Origin: Neelides folsomi
Taxonomy: Eukaryota; Arthropoda; Collembola; Neelipleona; Neelidae
Assembly (NCBI GenBank): GCA_034687125.1
Contig: JAQGBZ010000107.1
Location: 62,001 to 126,000, forward strand
DNA length: 64,000 nucleotides
Reading direction: 5' to 3'
Positions 26,871 through 39,681 of this stretch are shown in pieces (position 1 is the stretch's first letter; each line of letters begins with the position of its first letter). Below the pieces are notes generated by a model, which saw nothing but the letters and a program-made list of their open reading frames with translations, did not search any database and was not told where the DNA came from. Position numbers and translations under genes: made by a program.

Positions 26871-28123
26871 TCTGATACTCAATAAGTTGACAACTCACGA
26901 GATTGATTACTTTCCAATTGGATTCTCCACACTACTTAATAAATTCATTAAATATTAGACAATAGTTTAGACACACATACTTTAATAAACTCAATGCATG
27001 TTTATTGTCTCCAAAAAATACAGATGTACATAAATGTAAGTATGTACCATATAGGTAATTAAAAATAGATAATAATTAATGTAAATGATATTAAAGATAT
27101 TTTAGAGTATTGCGTGTACAGAATATTATTCGAATTAGTTGGATTAACTTCTTACCTTGATCTTATAATTAGTTTGAGTTAGAATAATTAAATTATAAAT
27201 AAATTCAAAGGAGAACTTTCCAATTTCACTAATATCTTCATATAAAAAGACCAAAAGTCAAATTCTGGGTGAGTGAGCTAATATGTACATTGAAGGTTAT
27301 TTGATATCCAACCTAATGAGATTGATTTTTAATATGTAAAATACACGCCGTACTTATGGTACACAACAGTGTAATTCTATTGAATGGATGAATGCTTACC
27401 AGTTTAGCACATTAAGGTAACGAGTTGTATATCAATTAGGCTATGACTTACCCTGGGTATATGGTAAAATAACTAGTCACAGTCACGTCAATATTTTCAG
27501 CATATGGTACTGTAGCATTAGCATTGTTGATACTCACCTGTAGCATTCATAAATGTACCTTTTATACATTTACATTACAAATGTTTTTAAAGTACATTGA
27601 AGTAATATGTAATTTGGGAATCGACTCTCGTTGTATATTTAACGTATAAGTTAAGGTATGTGCATTTTATTGAATACTTATAGTACAAGCTACAATATCA
27701 ATAAAATGTTTATCTAATCTCTTTTAATTAACAATAACTTCAAGGAACCATAATCCATTTCAATATTATATGACGAAATATGAAACTTTATATTTCCACT
27801 CATTTTATGAGATAAAAATGTTATCAATTTATTTACAAGATAAATGAAAAAAATTCTTGAGGATTGGGGATATTTGCATGTATTTACAATTAAATGCTCG
27901 AAATTCATATAAGCTTTTTTCAATGACTTTAAATCTTTGTATTTTTATATCATATCATATTATTATTTTATTATTTATGTATAATATTAACAATTTAATT
28001 TATAGTTAAAGCCAAACCCCATCTGCCCATTTCCCTTTCAATGCAAAATAATTGCATTTTGTAATTCAGACGCTTTCTCCCATCTTTCTCTTTGGTCATT
28101 GTATTAGTTTCATGAGATATGTT
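26871..28123. other. Intergenic, PTB gene to LHPP
   Basis: AT-rich, no supported gene. The upper end carries the LHPP 3' UTR (minus strand) and the lower end the PTB-gene promoter side. Confidence 0.4.
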
Positions 28124-29455
28124 TTATTTGGAGTATACATTAAGAATAAGATTAACAGCTTCAAGTAGATTATCAACTACGGCATTAGGTACAACACTGG
28201 GATTCATTTCAAGATCTGTTTCTCTAAACTTTCCCGTCCTAACAAGAACACCTCTCATCCCTGCACTTTGGGCGCCTCCAACATCCCCTAAAATATCATC
28301 TCCGATCATCACAACCTGAAATTTTCAAAATATTTCTATTATATTTAACTCAGAACAAATCTTGCAATTTGGCATATATTTGAACTCAATAATAAATTAC
28401 GTTCTCAGGCGAAAGACCAAGATGCTCTAAAGCAACTTTGAAGAAAGTTCTTGACGGTTTGCCAACCAATTCTGCTGAAATTCCTGATGCAAACTCCAGA
28501 GCTGCAGTGTAAGCTCCAACATCCAACATTAGATTATCACCTTCTTTATAATATTTCCTAAAAATTGTAAATAGTTAACCAAATTATCTCTGATTATCTA
28601 GGCATGTATAGCCTATTGTACACCCTTGTAATATTGAAGCTTACCCTCTTCCCAGTGTATAAAATTTCGGATCTTTCATTTTAATTAGAGCTCCAAATGC
28701 TTTATTGACATTCTCATAAGTAAAATCTTCAGCTGCATCACCCAATACAACGCAATTCGGATTAGTTTGATCATTTTCTTTAAATTCAGGTAAAAGCTAA
28801 AATATAGTAAAAAATATACTTATAATTAAAATGTAAATTCGTTCATTTTATTGATCTTATTATATGCCCTTATATTAATATTAATAGATTTACTTTATGT
28901 GAGTTATAGTTTTTAATATTATAATTTTATTAGTTAATGTGTTTTTACATTGTGATGTACAAGAAGATGAGGACGAAGATTTTTAATTTTAAGTAATAAA
29001 CTCATAGCTGGAGCAGGTGGAAAAATATTCTTTTCGTCCAATTCAAAACCAATATCTTTTAAATGACAATGAAGATTCGATCGAGTAGCTTGAGTCTCAT
29101 TTGTCACAAGGCAAAATGGAATACCGGAACTTTTTAATCTGAAATAATTTACTTTTTATACCACTGACCTAATGATATATTTTGAATGCTAATTTAATAA
29201 TACATATTATAAATATAATAAATGGTTAAATAGTACATTCTTATTCAAAATACAAATACTTAATAGGTATATCTGTTAACTTTGGAATAGTTTAACATGC
29301 AACTTATAAATATAACCAATTAAACTTAAATTATATCATTGAACTTACTTTTCGAAAGCTTCAATTGATCCATCAATTGGAACATTACCATTTTTCAATA
29401 CACCAGAAATATCAAGAAGAAGTCCTGAGATTTTCACTTCTAACCAATTGGCCAT
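28124..29455 (-). CDS. LHPP: LHPP, phospholysine/phosphohistidine phosphatase (HAD family)
   Basis: HAD-superfamily phosphatase that removes phosphate from histidine and lysine and hydrolyses imidodiphosphate and pyrophosphate; cytosolic. Five exons on the minus strand: 29455-29349, 29138-28949, 28796-28645, 28557-28401, 28315-28124; 265 residues against 270 in human. HAD motif I is LLLDISGVL, with nucleophile Asp15 and the Ser at +2 that marks this subfamily in place of the usual Asp. Motif II is LVTNET. The motif III lysine is in LVGKPS, and motif IV is MIGDDILGDVGGAQ. NPNCVVLGDAAEDFTYENVN and the GM-RGVLVRTGKFRETD block near the C-terminus separate it from HDHD2 and PDXP. All catalytic positions are present. 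Confidence 0.95.
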
Positions 29456-30550
29456 GTTTTATGTTTAAAATATTATTATCATACAGGATAAAACACCAAT
29501 TTTTTAAACTGATAATATACTTGCGAATTATGTAAAAACTTATAGATTAAGTTTGACTAGAAATGTTCAAATGAATGATTAAAAAGAACGTTTGTTAAGT
29601 TATACGATTCTCCTCAATGTCCTACTGTCTACTATAGAGTAGACGGCCTTCATATGTATGCAATTTTTGATATTACCACTTGTTATTTAGGAGCAGAAGA
29701 ATGCCTCTGCTTGTGGACAATTTCTCAGTTTGCTCATCAATCCTTAAGAAAAATTAAGAAATATGCAAATATAATTAGAGTTACACATTCTTAATTCTTA
29801 CATGCTTGTATTATATTGATGAATAGATAGAAGGAGCATAAAATATTCTTCAATCGACAATTTATTCATGTTTTTTTAAATCACAATATTCATAGATCAT
29901 GTTAGTATTATTTGGTAACGCTTTAACTATATAAAAGAATTTGAAGAAATCAGAATAATGACATTATAAGCTCGATTTTAATTATGGTACATTGTAGTTT
30001 AATTTAAGTTTATTAATTAAATAAATCATCGACATATTATTAAAAAAGCAAAAATATATTCAGTATAATAGGTACTTCATAAGTGAGATTTTGAACGTTC
30101 AATGACAAAGGTACATCATGAATATTAATACTATCATGTTAATGACAAAGACTGTTATTATGAGCTTATTTAAAGGGACTGGATTGGACTGTTTGAAAAG
30201 TTTGCATAGAATGTATTGGTTCTTGTGGTTTTGAATACTTTATGTATAAACATAAAAATTCCTTTTGATTCTTAGTTATACATTAGAGGTATTTATCCAA
30301 GATTAATTGGAATTAAAATATTTATATGGGTTGAAATTTGTGAGTAATTTTTGCGAAAAATTGGCAATGATTTTGAGTACATTCGTTGTTAAATACCATA
30401 AATTACATAGGCATATATTAAAATGTAAGTATTGACTAATACTACTAAATATGTACATAAGAATAAATATCATAATATCTAACCAAAATGTTAAAATAAC
30501 AAGTAAAAATCACATTCCTAATCGATTTTCAAGCTAATTTAAATTCAGCT
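29456..30550. other. LHPP promoter side / ACSS 3' flank
   Basis: AT-rich, no gene seen. The part adjoining 29456 should hold the LHPP promoter. Confidence 0.4.
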
Positions 30551-33500
30551 TTACTTGGAAAAGTTAATTGATTTTCTAATATTCACAATATTGTCGACGA
30601 CTGATGGGTCAGCTAAAGTCGAGATGTCTCCAAGATTTTCGAGTGATTCGCCAACAGCAATTTTTCTCAAGATTCGTCTCATAATCTTCCCTGATCGTGT
30701 TTTTGGAAGTAATTCAGTGAACTAAAATAAAAAAAATAATGATGATTCTCCAAAGAGTTAAAGCTCACTTTAGATTTTTCAATATCGATTATTTACCAAA
30801 ATATAATCAGGCATGGCATAAGCTGCAATCGTGGATTTGCAAACTGCTCGTAACTCCTTTTCAATCTTTGCTTTCTCTTCTGCTGAATTCGAAGCTTTGT
30901 CTCTCAACACAACAAATGCAAAAATTCCTTCTCCTTTTAAATCATGGGGATAGCCAACAACAGCAGATTCGCTCACAAGTGAATGTTTGCCCTACAACGA
31001 AAAAATTAAACATTAAATATCAACAATTAACAATAAACATATCAATCAACCTAATTTTAAGTATAAACATATGAAAACATTTTTAAAATTAAACGAACCA
31101 GTGCATCTTCAACTTCCGCAGTTCCTAATCGATGTCCAGTTACATTAATCACGTCGTCCAATCGACCAGTAATTTTCCAATATCCTTCAGAACTTCTCAT
31201 CGCTCCATCACCAGTGAAATAATATGGTTTATAGTCTTTGAAATATGTTTCTGTGAATCTATCTGAATCATTCCATATACTCATTGCAAGTCCTGGCCAA
31301 GGTTGTTCAAGGCAAAGTGCTCCTTCTGATTCAACTTCGCCTTTATCACTCATCAATTTGGGTTTAATTCCATAAAATGGACGCATAGCCATTGCTGGAA
31401 TAATTGGATCATTCGGTCCACTTGGTCGGGGGCTTAAACAACATGCTCCCGTTTCTAATAAAAAGTTAAAATTGTTTTATTACTCTTCATCATTGATTTA
31501 AAATAATCATACTTGTGTTATAAAGAGATTTAAAAAAGAGAAGGAAAAAGGAACTCAATTCGAATACCTGTTTGCCACCACGTATCAATAATGGGAAGTT
31601 TACTGTTTCCAACATGTTTATTATACCATTCCCAAGCTTCTTTATTAATTGGTTCTCCCACAGTGCCGAGAACACGAATACTTGACTTGTCGTATTTTTC
31701 AACCCATTGAGAGCCAGCTTTGATAAGGACTCGAATTGCAGTTGGAGCACAGTAGAAATGTGTCAATTTCAACCGCTCGACCATTTCCCAATATCGACCT
31801 TAAATTATTAAAAAAAAGTTTCAAATGTTTATTAATTAAGAATTGTTGGATTTTAACCTGAAGATACGATTCTAGAAAATGTGTGTTTACCAGGATTGGG
31901 ATAAATTGGAGTTGACTCAAATAGCAACGACGTTCCTCCATTAACTAAGGGACCATACATGACATAGGAATGGCCAGTAATCCATCCAATGTCAGCTACA
32001 CAACCAAAAATATCTCCGGGCCGATAATCAAAAACATGCTATATTCAAATATATATAATTTGTCATTAAAAACAAATCATAAAAAATATTAATACGGTAT
32101 ATCAAATAACCTGATGAGAAAAAGATGCGTAAACTAAATATCCACCAGTTGAATGAATAAGGCCTTTTGGTTTTCCAGTACTTCCTATATAAAACATTTA
32201 ATTAAAAAACTCACCTATCTTTAAAACTTACACATTAACATTTTTTGAAAATATATAATTATTATATACGGTATCAAAATGTACCAGAAGTATACAGAAT
32301 GAAAAGTGGATGATTTGAATCGACGTATTCAATGTGGTCGTTTACACTTTCATTTTCCAATTCATGGAGATATTTATCTCTAGGATGAGACATTTTAACA
32401 TTTTTGGTTCCAGTTCGAGCATCCACAAAAACTGTTTTGACTGTTGGACAAGAAAGCAGAGCTTCATCTGCTACTTTTTTAAGTTCAAGAATTCTTCCTC
32501 CTCTTACAGCCTCATCACAAGTAACTAAAACTATAGCTTTTGCTAAACAATCAAATTGCTAGTCAATATTTTCACCATGGTAAAAGTTAATCAATAATAG
32601 TTTACAAGATTTAAAGTTTAGTTAATACCATCGTTTATACGTGAAGCAAGTGCTTCAGAACTAAAGCCGGCAAATACGGCGGAATGAATTGCTCCGATTC
32701 TTGCACATGCAAGAGACATTGCCACAGCAGTTGGTCCACAAGGAAGATAAAATGCCACACGGTCGCCCCTTTTCACTCCTCCAATATTACGGAGATAGGA
32801 AGCATATTTCACTACTAATGATTTCAATCTAAAACAAATATTTCAATATTATTTAGTTTTAAATATTTCTTTTGTTTTCCATTATATTGATAAAAATTGC
32901 ATAGTTGAATTTACTGAGCATATGAAATGAATTCAGTTTGACCCGGTTCATCTTTTTCGAAGATAAGTGCAATTTTATTGGGATCAGCTTGAGCATGACG
33001 ATCAACACAGTTTACTAAAATAAGGAACATTTTTAGTGCTTTTATAACCTATTCCTTATAATAACTGATTTTGATGGCAATTTATGTAGTGTCGTGCCAT
33101 ATTTACGATATGAGCACAAAGTAGAAATAGAATAATTTTATTGTAACTCTCAATTAAAATACTAACCAGAAGCGTTTAAAGTTCCGCTGTTGAACCATTT
33201 AGTATTTCCGAATGTAAAATCTCCATCATAAGCTCTAGTGTATTGTTTCTTCCAATCAAGCCGTTTGCCAATAACGTTCCAAAATATTTCTGGCTAAAAA
33301 ACATTCGATTATTCAATTAGGATTACATAGGATTAACCAAGGATTAAAAATATGATTGATTCAATTCTTGTTACACCCCTAAGCACCTTGTGCTGCTGCA
33401 TGCTGTAAGAGCTTAAGAGCTCATAATATGAGATGAGAGACTTGAGAATTGAGGCATTACAGGAACTGTCAATATTTATATTTTTTGCGCTTATACACTT

Positions 33501-33981
33501 GCTCTTATATTGACCATAGTCAAAGTTAAAGTTAAAAGTTAAAGCTAAGTTAAAAATGTGAAATGTTTATGTTAAATATTCTTAAAGATTTAAGCAAAAT
33601 GACTGTAAAGCAGGTTAAGTTGAGAAAAAGTTATAATTTAAAGGATGGTTGAGCTTTCAGTTTTGAATAAATACAATGCTAAAATTACATATCTACAATA
33701 TTCAAATACTTTATATGACACCTCAACTTTTCATAATATAGCCATTTTAATGAGATCGTAAGTATAATTTTAATTGATGATTATTATTGGTGAATTACCT
33801 TTTCAAGGCTGAATTTGTGCAATTCTGCATAAGATTTGATATTCGGATCCATCTGACCTGCTTCCGGCATAGGAGTTGACAAAAATGTTCTTTGCACATT
33901 GTATGCGGTTTTTTTCCATTTCCACTTGAAAGAATTTGCTAAAACTTCCGGATAGAATATGTGACTACCTCGTCTCAACAT
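30551..33981 (-). CDS. Acetyl-CoA synthetase (AMP-forming), possibly mitochondrial
   Basis: Makes acetyl-CoA from acetate, ATP and CoA. Eleven exons on the minus strand: 33981-33799, 33293-33167, 33014-32915, 32828-32629, 32542-32285, 32184-32111, 32038-31891, 31798-31568, 31454-31099, 30991-30797, 30721-30551; 680 residues. Conserved blocks: ACS N-terminal domain ([27 protein letters not shown]); [20 protein letters not shown]; the P-loop [11 protein letters not shown] (about 286-296, split by an intron); [68 protein letters not shown]; and the catalytic, acetylation-regulated lysine in [10 protein letters not shown] (about Lys636). The first 45 residues are Arg/Lys-rich and nearly free of acids ([24 protein letters not shown]), suggesting a mitochondrial presequence as in ACSS1. 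ACSS2 cannot be excluded, so no symbol is given. Confidence 0.94.
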
Positions 33982-34571
33982 TCTAACGAGAAATAACTTC
34001 TTTCTTTGTACAACTATTTACTATATTTTTGTATTCTCTTTTAGCACAGAAGAATTAAATGCACTTGACCTATTCAGCTATCACTGTTGCGAATGTTAAA
34101 TGGATTGATAAGGATTTGACACGCTATGAAGATGTGCGAAAAGGAACAGTATTTGTGTATAAGAGATAAAATGAGATATATGATTAATCAATCAATTATA
34201 ATTAATCCCTTTTAATTGTATGTTCCAATGTAAATAAATCCTTTTTTTAATTCTCCGCTGCTTGCCAAAAGTAGGCGATTGGATTGGGTGACCCCGAAAC
34301 AGAGGACGATCGATGAGGATTTTCGTCAATTATGCGACATTGGGGAGATATCAGACTAAACTCAGCTACGAATACTCATATTGTAGTGTGAAGTTTCAAA
34401 CGATTTTCAGAATTGGTTTTTACTTCGTTATTTCGTCATCAGACATTTTTTGTAATTTAAAAATAATTAAATTATTACAGTTTCAAGTACAATTAACATT
34501 CAACATTAAGAATAAGGATTAAACTGGACAAGAGAGAAAGTCATTAGAGCAATAATTAGTCAGTATTGGAA
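33982..34571. promoter_or_regulatory. Divergent ACSS/TOMM20 intergenic region
   Basis: 590 bp between two divergent start codons, both for mitochondrial-function genes, so it should carry both promoters. No clear TATA box or known element seen. Confidence 0.45.
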
Positions 34572-35435
34572 ATGATTCCATTACCGAAAAGCGCATTAGG
34601 CATTGCTGCGGGTATTACCGGCATTCTATTTATCGGTTATTGCATCTATTTCGACCGACAACGGCACAATGACCCCAATTTCAAGAAAAAATTAAGAGAA
34701 AGTAAGAATATGACATTTAATATTTCATTTAAATGAACTCACTTTAACACCATTGTTATTATTATTCTTTAAATAGCAATCGAGAATAATACTCTCAAAT
34801 GGAAATGTTCAAGAAAATGTAGATTACTGTGTGGATTAATCATTTTAATTAATCTCATAATTGTTCTTATTGTAAATTATATTTTTCTTTTAGAGCGAAA
34901 GGCCAAACGGATGGCTCGATTAACCGGCTCAAGATTACCAGACCTGAGAGATGCTGAGGCTGTTCAGAAATTTTTCCTCTCAGAGGTCCAACTCGGTGAG
35001 GATCTTCTTGGTCAGGGCGACGAAGAAGGAGCAGTCGAGCACCTCGGTTGTGCAGTTGCCGTCTGTGGTCATCCTCAACAGCTCATGGGGATTCTTCAAC
35101 AGACACTCCCTCCACAAGTTTACGAGCTCCTTCTCTCTCGTCTACCAATGATTGGACAACATTATGTAATTATTAAGATTCATTCATCATACTTTTCACA
35201 CTTGACTCCTTTACTCCTTATAGAAAGAGTCATATTACAATTACCATTTTTTATGTTATTACCAAAATTGGAAAGATTTTAAATTATTAAATAATTACAG
35301 AACATGGAAATGAGACGAATGGCTGGTGAAGGAGTTCCCGATGGACCTGTCAACTACTCAGGCCCAGTAAAATTTGGCGGAGTTCAACCAGCCACCCCGG
35401 CCTCAGTCCTCGAAGTTGATGATGAACTCGAATGA
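34572..35435 (+). CDS. TOMM20: TOMM20, mitochondrial outer-membrane import receptor
   Basis: Receptor of the TOM complex that recognises amphipathic presequences on the cytosolic face of the outer membrane. Three exons: 34572-34701, 34894-35165, 35301-35435; 178 residues. A signal-anchor membrane segment lies at about 8-27 (LGIAAGITGILFIGYCIYFD), followed by the basic, positively charged linker FKKKLREKRKAKRMA. Then comes the cytosolic TPR-like receptor domain: FFLSEVQLGEDLLGQGDEE, AVEHLGCAVAVCGHPQQLM, LQQTLPPQVYELLLSRLP. The C-terminus is about 30 residues longer than in vertebrates, rich in Gly/Pro/Val, and ends acidic (DDELE). Convergent with the SOCS gene. AATAAA at 35595-35600 is a fitting poly(A) signal. 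Confidence 0.96.
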
Positions 35436-36884
35436 AGATCTCGCTTTTAATCCATGAATTGAAGTAAAATTTCATACACGTCTCTTCTTCGCCTTTAAAT
35501 TCGAGTTATTCGTAACATCTTGAACCGATACTACTAGCTTAGGTATTTTTAGTTATTATCCTAGTTGAATGAAATGAGTAAACATTGACAATTTAATAAA
35601 TAGTAACATTGATTTGCAATTGAATTATTGAATAAAATATAAAATAAAAATGTCCAATCTTACAATATTTCGCATAATGATGAAATATACAACCACATTT
35701 CACTTAATGTTAGAGTTATCCTTTCAAGGTGGATGGTCAATATTTAATTTTGTTATTCTTAGGCAGTTAGATGTCTAATGTAAAAGCTATACAGAAATTG
35801 TATAATATTCAAAATAATCATAATTATAAGCTAACATTAAGATTATAATGAAAAATTAAAGTTATGCATTTTTATTGAAAATTTATCATTTTTTATTGTT
35901 TTCGATATTGTTTTCGATATTGAATTCAATAGCAGTTTAAGATGACATTTAAATTAACATGAATCATTCAAAAATTAATTAGTCTAGTGCATGTAATTCA
36001 AAAACAATTTAGACCTATTACGTATAGTGTCTATGATCTAGATAGTATAGAGATTAGTACATTACATAATATGTAAGAAAATTCAATTCAGCTTAAATAC
36101 TTATTTGTAAAACCTAAGAGCCTATATAAAAAATTCTACAACAAATTTTACAATCGTATAATCCTAAGAGCCCTTAACGCTTGCCTCATTGTCAGTGCGA
36201 CTAACGAAATTATGTAGTTACGGCTCTACCAATTAGACAAATTCCTAAAAACGACTACAAAATCGAGCCATCTCTAGCAAAAATAAAAATATTAAAGTCT
36301 TGTTGAATCAATATAAAAAAGATTTTATAAAATGAAATGAAGGATTAATCAAGGAAGTTTAAATCGTTGTGAAAATAAAGTTACAAATTGGGTAAAAACA
36401 TTTTTGACAATATTTTATACTGATATCAATTAATATAATATACATAATACAAAAGCAGCTCAATGCATATCGCAAAAATTGCCACTCGGTAATCAAATAG
36501 ATAGCATAAATTGAAAATTAGTTTTTAAGGATATAAGAAACAATAATTGTGATGATGCTTACTTACTTATTTTATAGGTATTTTAAACTTAAATTATAGG
36601 TTTGTAATACTTTTTTTCTGCGCTTCAATGCGTAAATTGTTTAAAATAGTGAAAATTCTGCTACAGACATTGATACGAAAATTTTAAAGAAATTGATACG
36701 AAGCGATGTATTCGAAATCACATTAGACATTTTATCTTTCTTTAAATTTCCATAGTCAAACTGTATGAGTTTAAGGTTCTCGATGATGATGGAAGTCGAA
36801 GTAGAGGTACTGGTTTCTCGAAGAGAGCGAGATGAGAGGGATCGAGTAAAAGATCTTCCGAGCAAGACTATGGGAAGGCCTGTA
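35436..36884. other. TOMM20 and SOCS 3' flanks
   Basis: 1.4 kb tail-to-tail spacer, AT-rich. It contains the TOMM20 poly(A) signal (35595-35600) and the SOCS 3' UTR. The stretch at 36160-36245 has a D-loop-like motif on the minus strand but no T-arm and is not called as a tRNA. Confidence 0.45.
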
Positions 36885-38428
36885 TCATTCAAGACGACGG
36901 ACCCGAACGCGTTGTTTGTAATGGTACTCTTTACAATACATCTTGAGGCTCTTTGGAAGTGGGAGTGTGTTGATGGAGTCATAGCTCACATTGCTGCAAA
37001 TCACCGAACGGGCCAAATGTTGAAGATCGAAGGGGAACACACGATGGAGAGGAGTTGTCAGCATCGGCTCGAAAAACATACAACACGAAGGGTCCTTGTA
37101 GTGCTTTATCAAACCCGTCACGGTCGGAGATGAAAAGACAGAGGGATCATGAGAATCGAATGAAAAAGTATGGTTCCATTGTTCAATCCGAGCATGAAGC
37201 GATCGGCCGTATCGTCTATTTAAATAATAAAATATCATAAGACTCTGACTAATTGAATATTTGATTGAAAGATAAAAATTAGAAAATTATTTTAAAATTT
37301 ATTACCGAAAACTAACAGAGAACAGGTACTCTTCTTGTGCAGAATCTCGGAGTAAAAATGTTCCTTCGGGTTTTCCTTCCAAAAGTTTTTCAGCCTCATA
37401 TCGGTCAATTTTTCCCCAGTAGAATGAACAACTTGTGATTTCTTTCAGGTCAGGAACCAAACAATGAATGTAATCGATCTAAAAGAGCAATGTCATTGAA
37501 AATTGAAATGGCAAATAATAGAAAGAACCAATTAATGAAATTCTTTATAAATTAATGAATAGTTGCTATTTAATTATTAAAAATAAACGAACTTGAGTAT
37601 GTGCATGAAATGGTTGATTGTCATGCTTGAGAGTAAGATCTCCGAATATTGCGGATAATTCCACACCTTCGGCAATTTCTTTTGCTCTTTGTTGTCTCAT
37701 TCGCTCATCTTCATCATCAATGGGATAATTCGCCGGGTTGAATCGACTCAAATCAATAATTGGCCCTGAAAATCAAAAAAATATTATTTTACGAATCTAA
37801 AATCAGGAGCAAATAATGCAACAGAACTTTGCTCTCAAATTCAATTACACTTACATTAATACCTCAATTCACAATCCTATTGATGTACAATAAAAAGGAA
37901 TGTACATTGCATTTAATAAAAAAAAGTTTAAAACTCACTTAAAGCCATTGGTGGATTTGAAGACGAAGAAGCTGGTGGTGGATCATCCGCATTGGTTTTT
38001 CGGTACCCCGTGCACACACAAGCGACAGATCCCGACGGTGGAGCATCTTCCTTGTTCTTGCTCGATGACCCCCTCATTGGCCACTTTTTATTTTTCCGCC
38101 CGAAGAAGCTTTCTCGCTTGCTCTTATGGTATTCAAGGCGACTCTTGTGATGTTCAAGGCGTTCAAGAAGGGCTTTCCTCTTTTTTGCCCAATTCTCCGA
38201 ATTCCAGCCAGACCCAGAAGTCCCAGCCAAGCTGCCACCAGACGAGGACGAGGAAGAAGAGGACGACGAGGGTTCAACGGGAGGAGATTCTTCGGAGTCT
38301 TGTGTAGGAGGACTATTTGAAGAATCCGAGGGAGTGTTCTCTTCCATAATGTCTTTTCCACGACGATCCTTGTTCTCGAGGTTCTCGTCACTCATTCTCT
38401 TTGAAAATTTCCCTAACCGTGGTCCCAT
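36885..38428 (-). CDS. SOCS5/Socs36E-like suppressor of cytokine signalling
   Basis: Adaptor that restrains JAK/STAT and EGFR signalling by SH2 recognition of phosphotyrosine and recruitment of an elongin B/C-cullin E3 ligase. Four exons on the minus strand: 38428-37939, 37765-37593, 37478-37306, 37215-36885; 388 residues. The N-terminal ~165 residues are low-complexity with a run of ten Ser and a basic Lys/Arg patch. The [14 protein letters not shown] lead-in is characteristic of SOCS4/5. The SH2 domain runs from [20 protein letters not shown] through [20 protein letters not shown], with the phosphotyrosine-binding arginine in FLLRDS (about Arg265), to [16 protein letters not shown]. The SOCS box ends the protein: BC-box-like [13 protein letters not shown], cullin-box LPLPKSL, then [15 protein letters not shown]. 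The start codon directly follows a TGA. Drosophila's orthologue is Socs36E, vertebrates' SOCS4/5; I leave the symbol blank. Confidence 0.95.
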
Positions 38429-39681
38429 TCACGTCCCCTGGACCAACACCCTTCAATCTCCCGTCCGAGATTAGAGAAACCTCCACTCCCAATTTGTTTC
38501 ACTGTCGAAGGTCACTTTGAAAAAAGATTGGGTGGGGGCACCTTTGAAAAAAAAGTTTAATTACATTAGCTCCCAATGTATCGACTTATATCCCGCATTA
38601 CAGATACTCCTCATTATAAAATAATACATTAACTATCCATTACAATTATTAAGCTCTGTTTAATATTTTCTCTTAATCGTTAAACAAGCAATTAAGAAAT
38701 CCCAAGGTTGAATGGTCTTGATAATTTCACAAAGCAGATTGCTACTAAATGGATGATTTAAACAACTGTATGAGGATCACTCCTCTGGATAAAACTAATC
38801 CTATTTAAAAATATGACCAAGTTTAATAATCCAAAGGAGTTTATGACTAATTAGAAGGGCGGAGAAAGAATTAGGGAGTTACCTCTGTTCGAGGATGTGT
38901 TGTGGAGCGACCAAGTGGGAGATAATTGAGCCTTGAGGAAGCTCGAGAATGGATGGGGAAGACTTGCGAGATAAGGGAAAGTAAAGTATTAATGGACGGT
39001 GAGTCGAAGAATACGTCACTTCCTTTCTCATCTTACAACCAACTTGCCTCTCCTTCTCCTCCTCTGCTAACAAGAAGGAATTTCATGAAGGGTAGAAGGC
39101 CCTGGTTCATTCACAAGATTCAGAATCCCCCTTTCACACACCCACAATTCAACACCATCAGTAACAATGAGCTTCATACCTGTCCTACCCACCTTTGCAT
39201 TCATTTGTGAATTAACCCATGGGCTATTCTCCCCATCCATCCTATATATTTATCCTAATAATAATACAAAGTCTAGACCTAAACCCAAAGAGCTACTCCT
39301 CACCTTTCTAATGCGTATTCTTCAAATGGGATAGGATTTCATAGGATTCGTGGTTTGAATGGTTTTTCATCCTTATGGTTGTGGGTTGTGGCTGAGGTGT
39401 AGATAGGTTGGATAGGGATTCAGAAAGTATATTTATGGATTTCTAGAGTCTACGTTAATTATCAATCCCATTCACATTGACATCCATAAATAAAAATATC
39501 ATGACCAGAATGTGGAATGATTTTAGGCTCTCCAATTTTACACACTAATATCATATTATATGATACATTATATAGGTACATAAGATGTAATGAATAGATA
39601 AACTTAAAGTAATACAATATAACAAAAGTTATATAAGAAAATAAGTACTTTTACCTTTAAAAACTTAAAATTTTATTTGTA
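38429..39681. other. SOCS promoter side / CWF19L2 3' flank
   Basis: No supported gene. The first few hundred bases above 38428 are less AT-rich and should be the SOCS 5' UTR and promoter. The ORF at 38926-39210 has no family resemblance. Confidence 0.4.

Noticed and set aside
33521..33556. Degenerate GTTAAA repeats in the first ACSS intron
   Set aside because: Short, irregular and expected by slippage in AT-rich DNA.
36160..36245. tRNA-like stretch on the minus strand (TAATTGGTAGAGC, A-box-like)
   Set aside because: No B-box (GGTTCGANTCC), no matching acceptor stem and no clear anticodon arm.
36765..37133. 122-codon plus-strand ORF
   Set aside because: Antisense shadow of the SOCS SH2/SOCS-box exon, whose frame is clearly the coding one.
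37900..38307. 135-codon plus-strand ORF
   Set aside because: Antisense of the low-complexity first exon of the SOCS gene.
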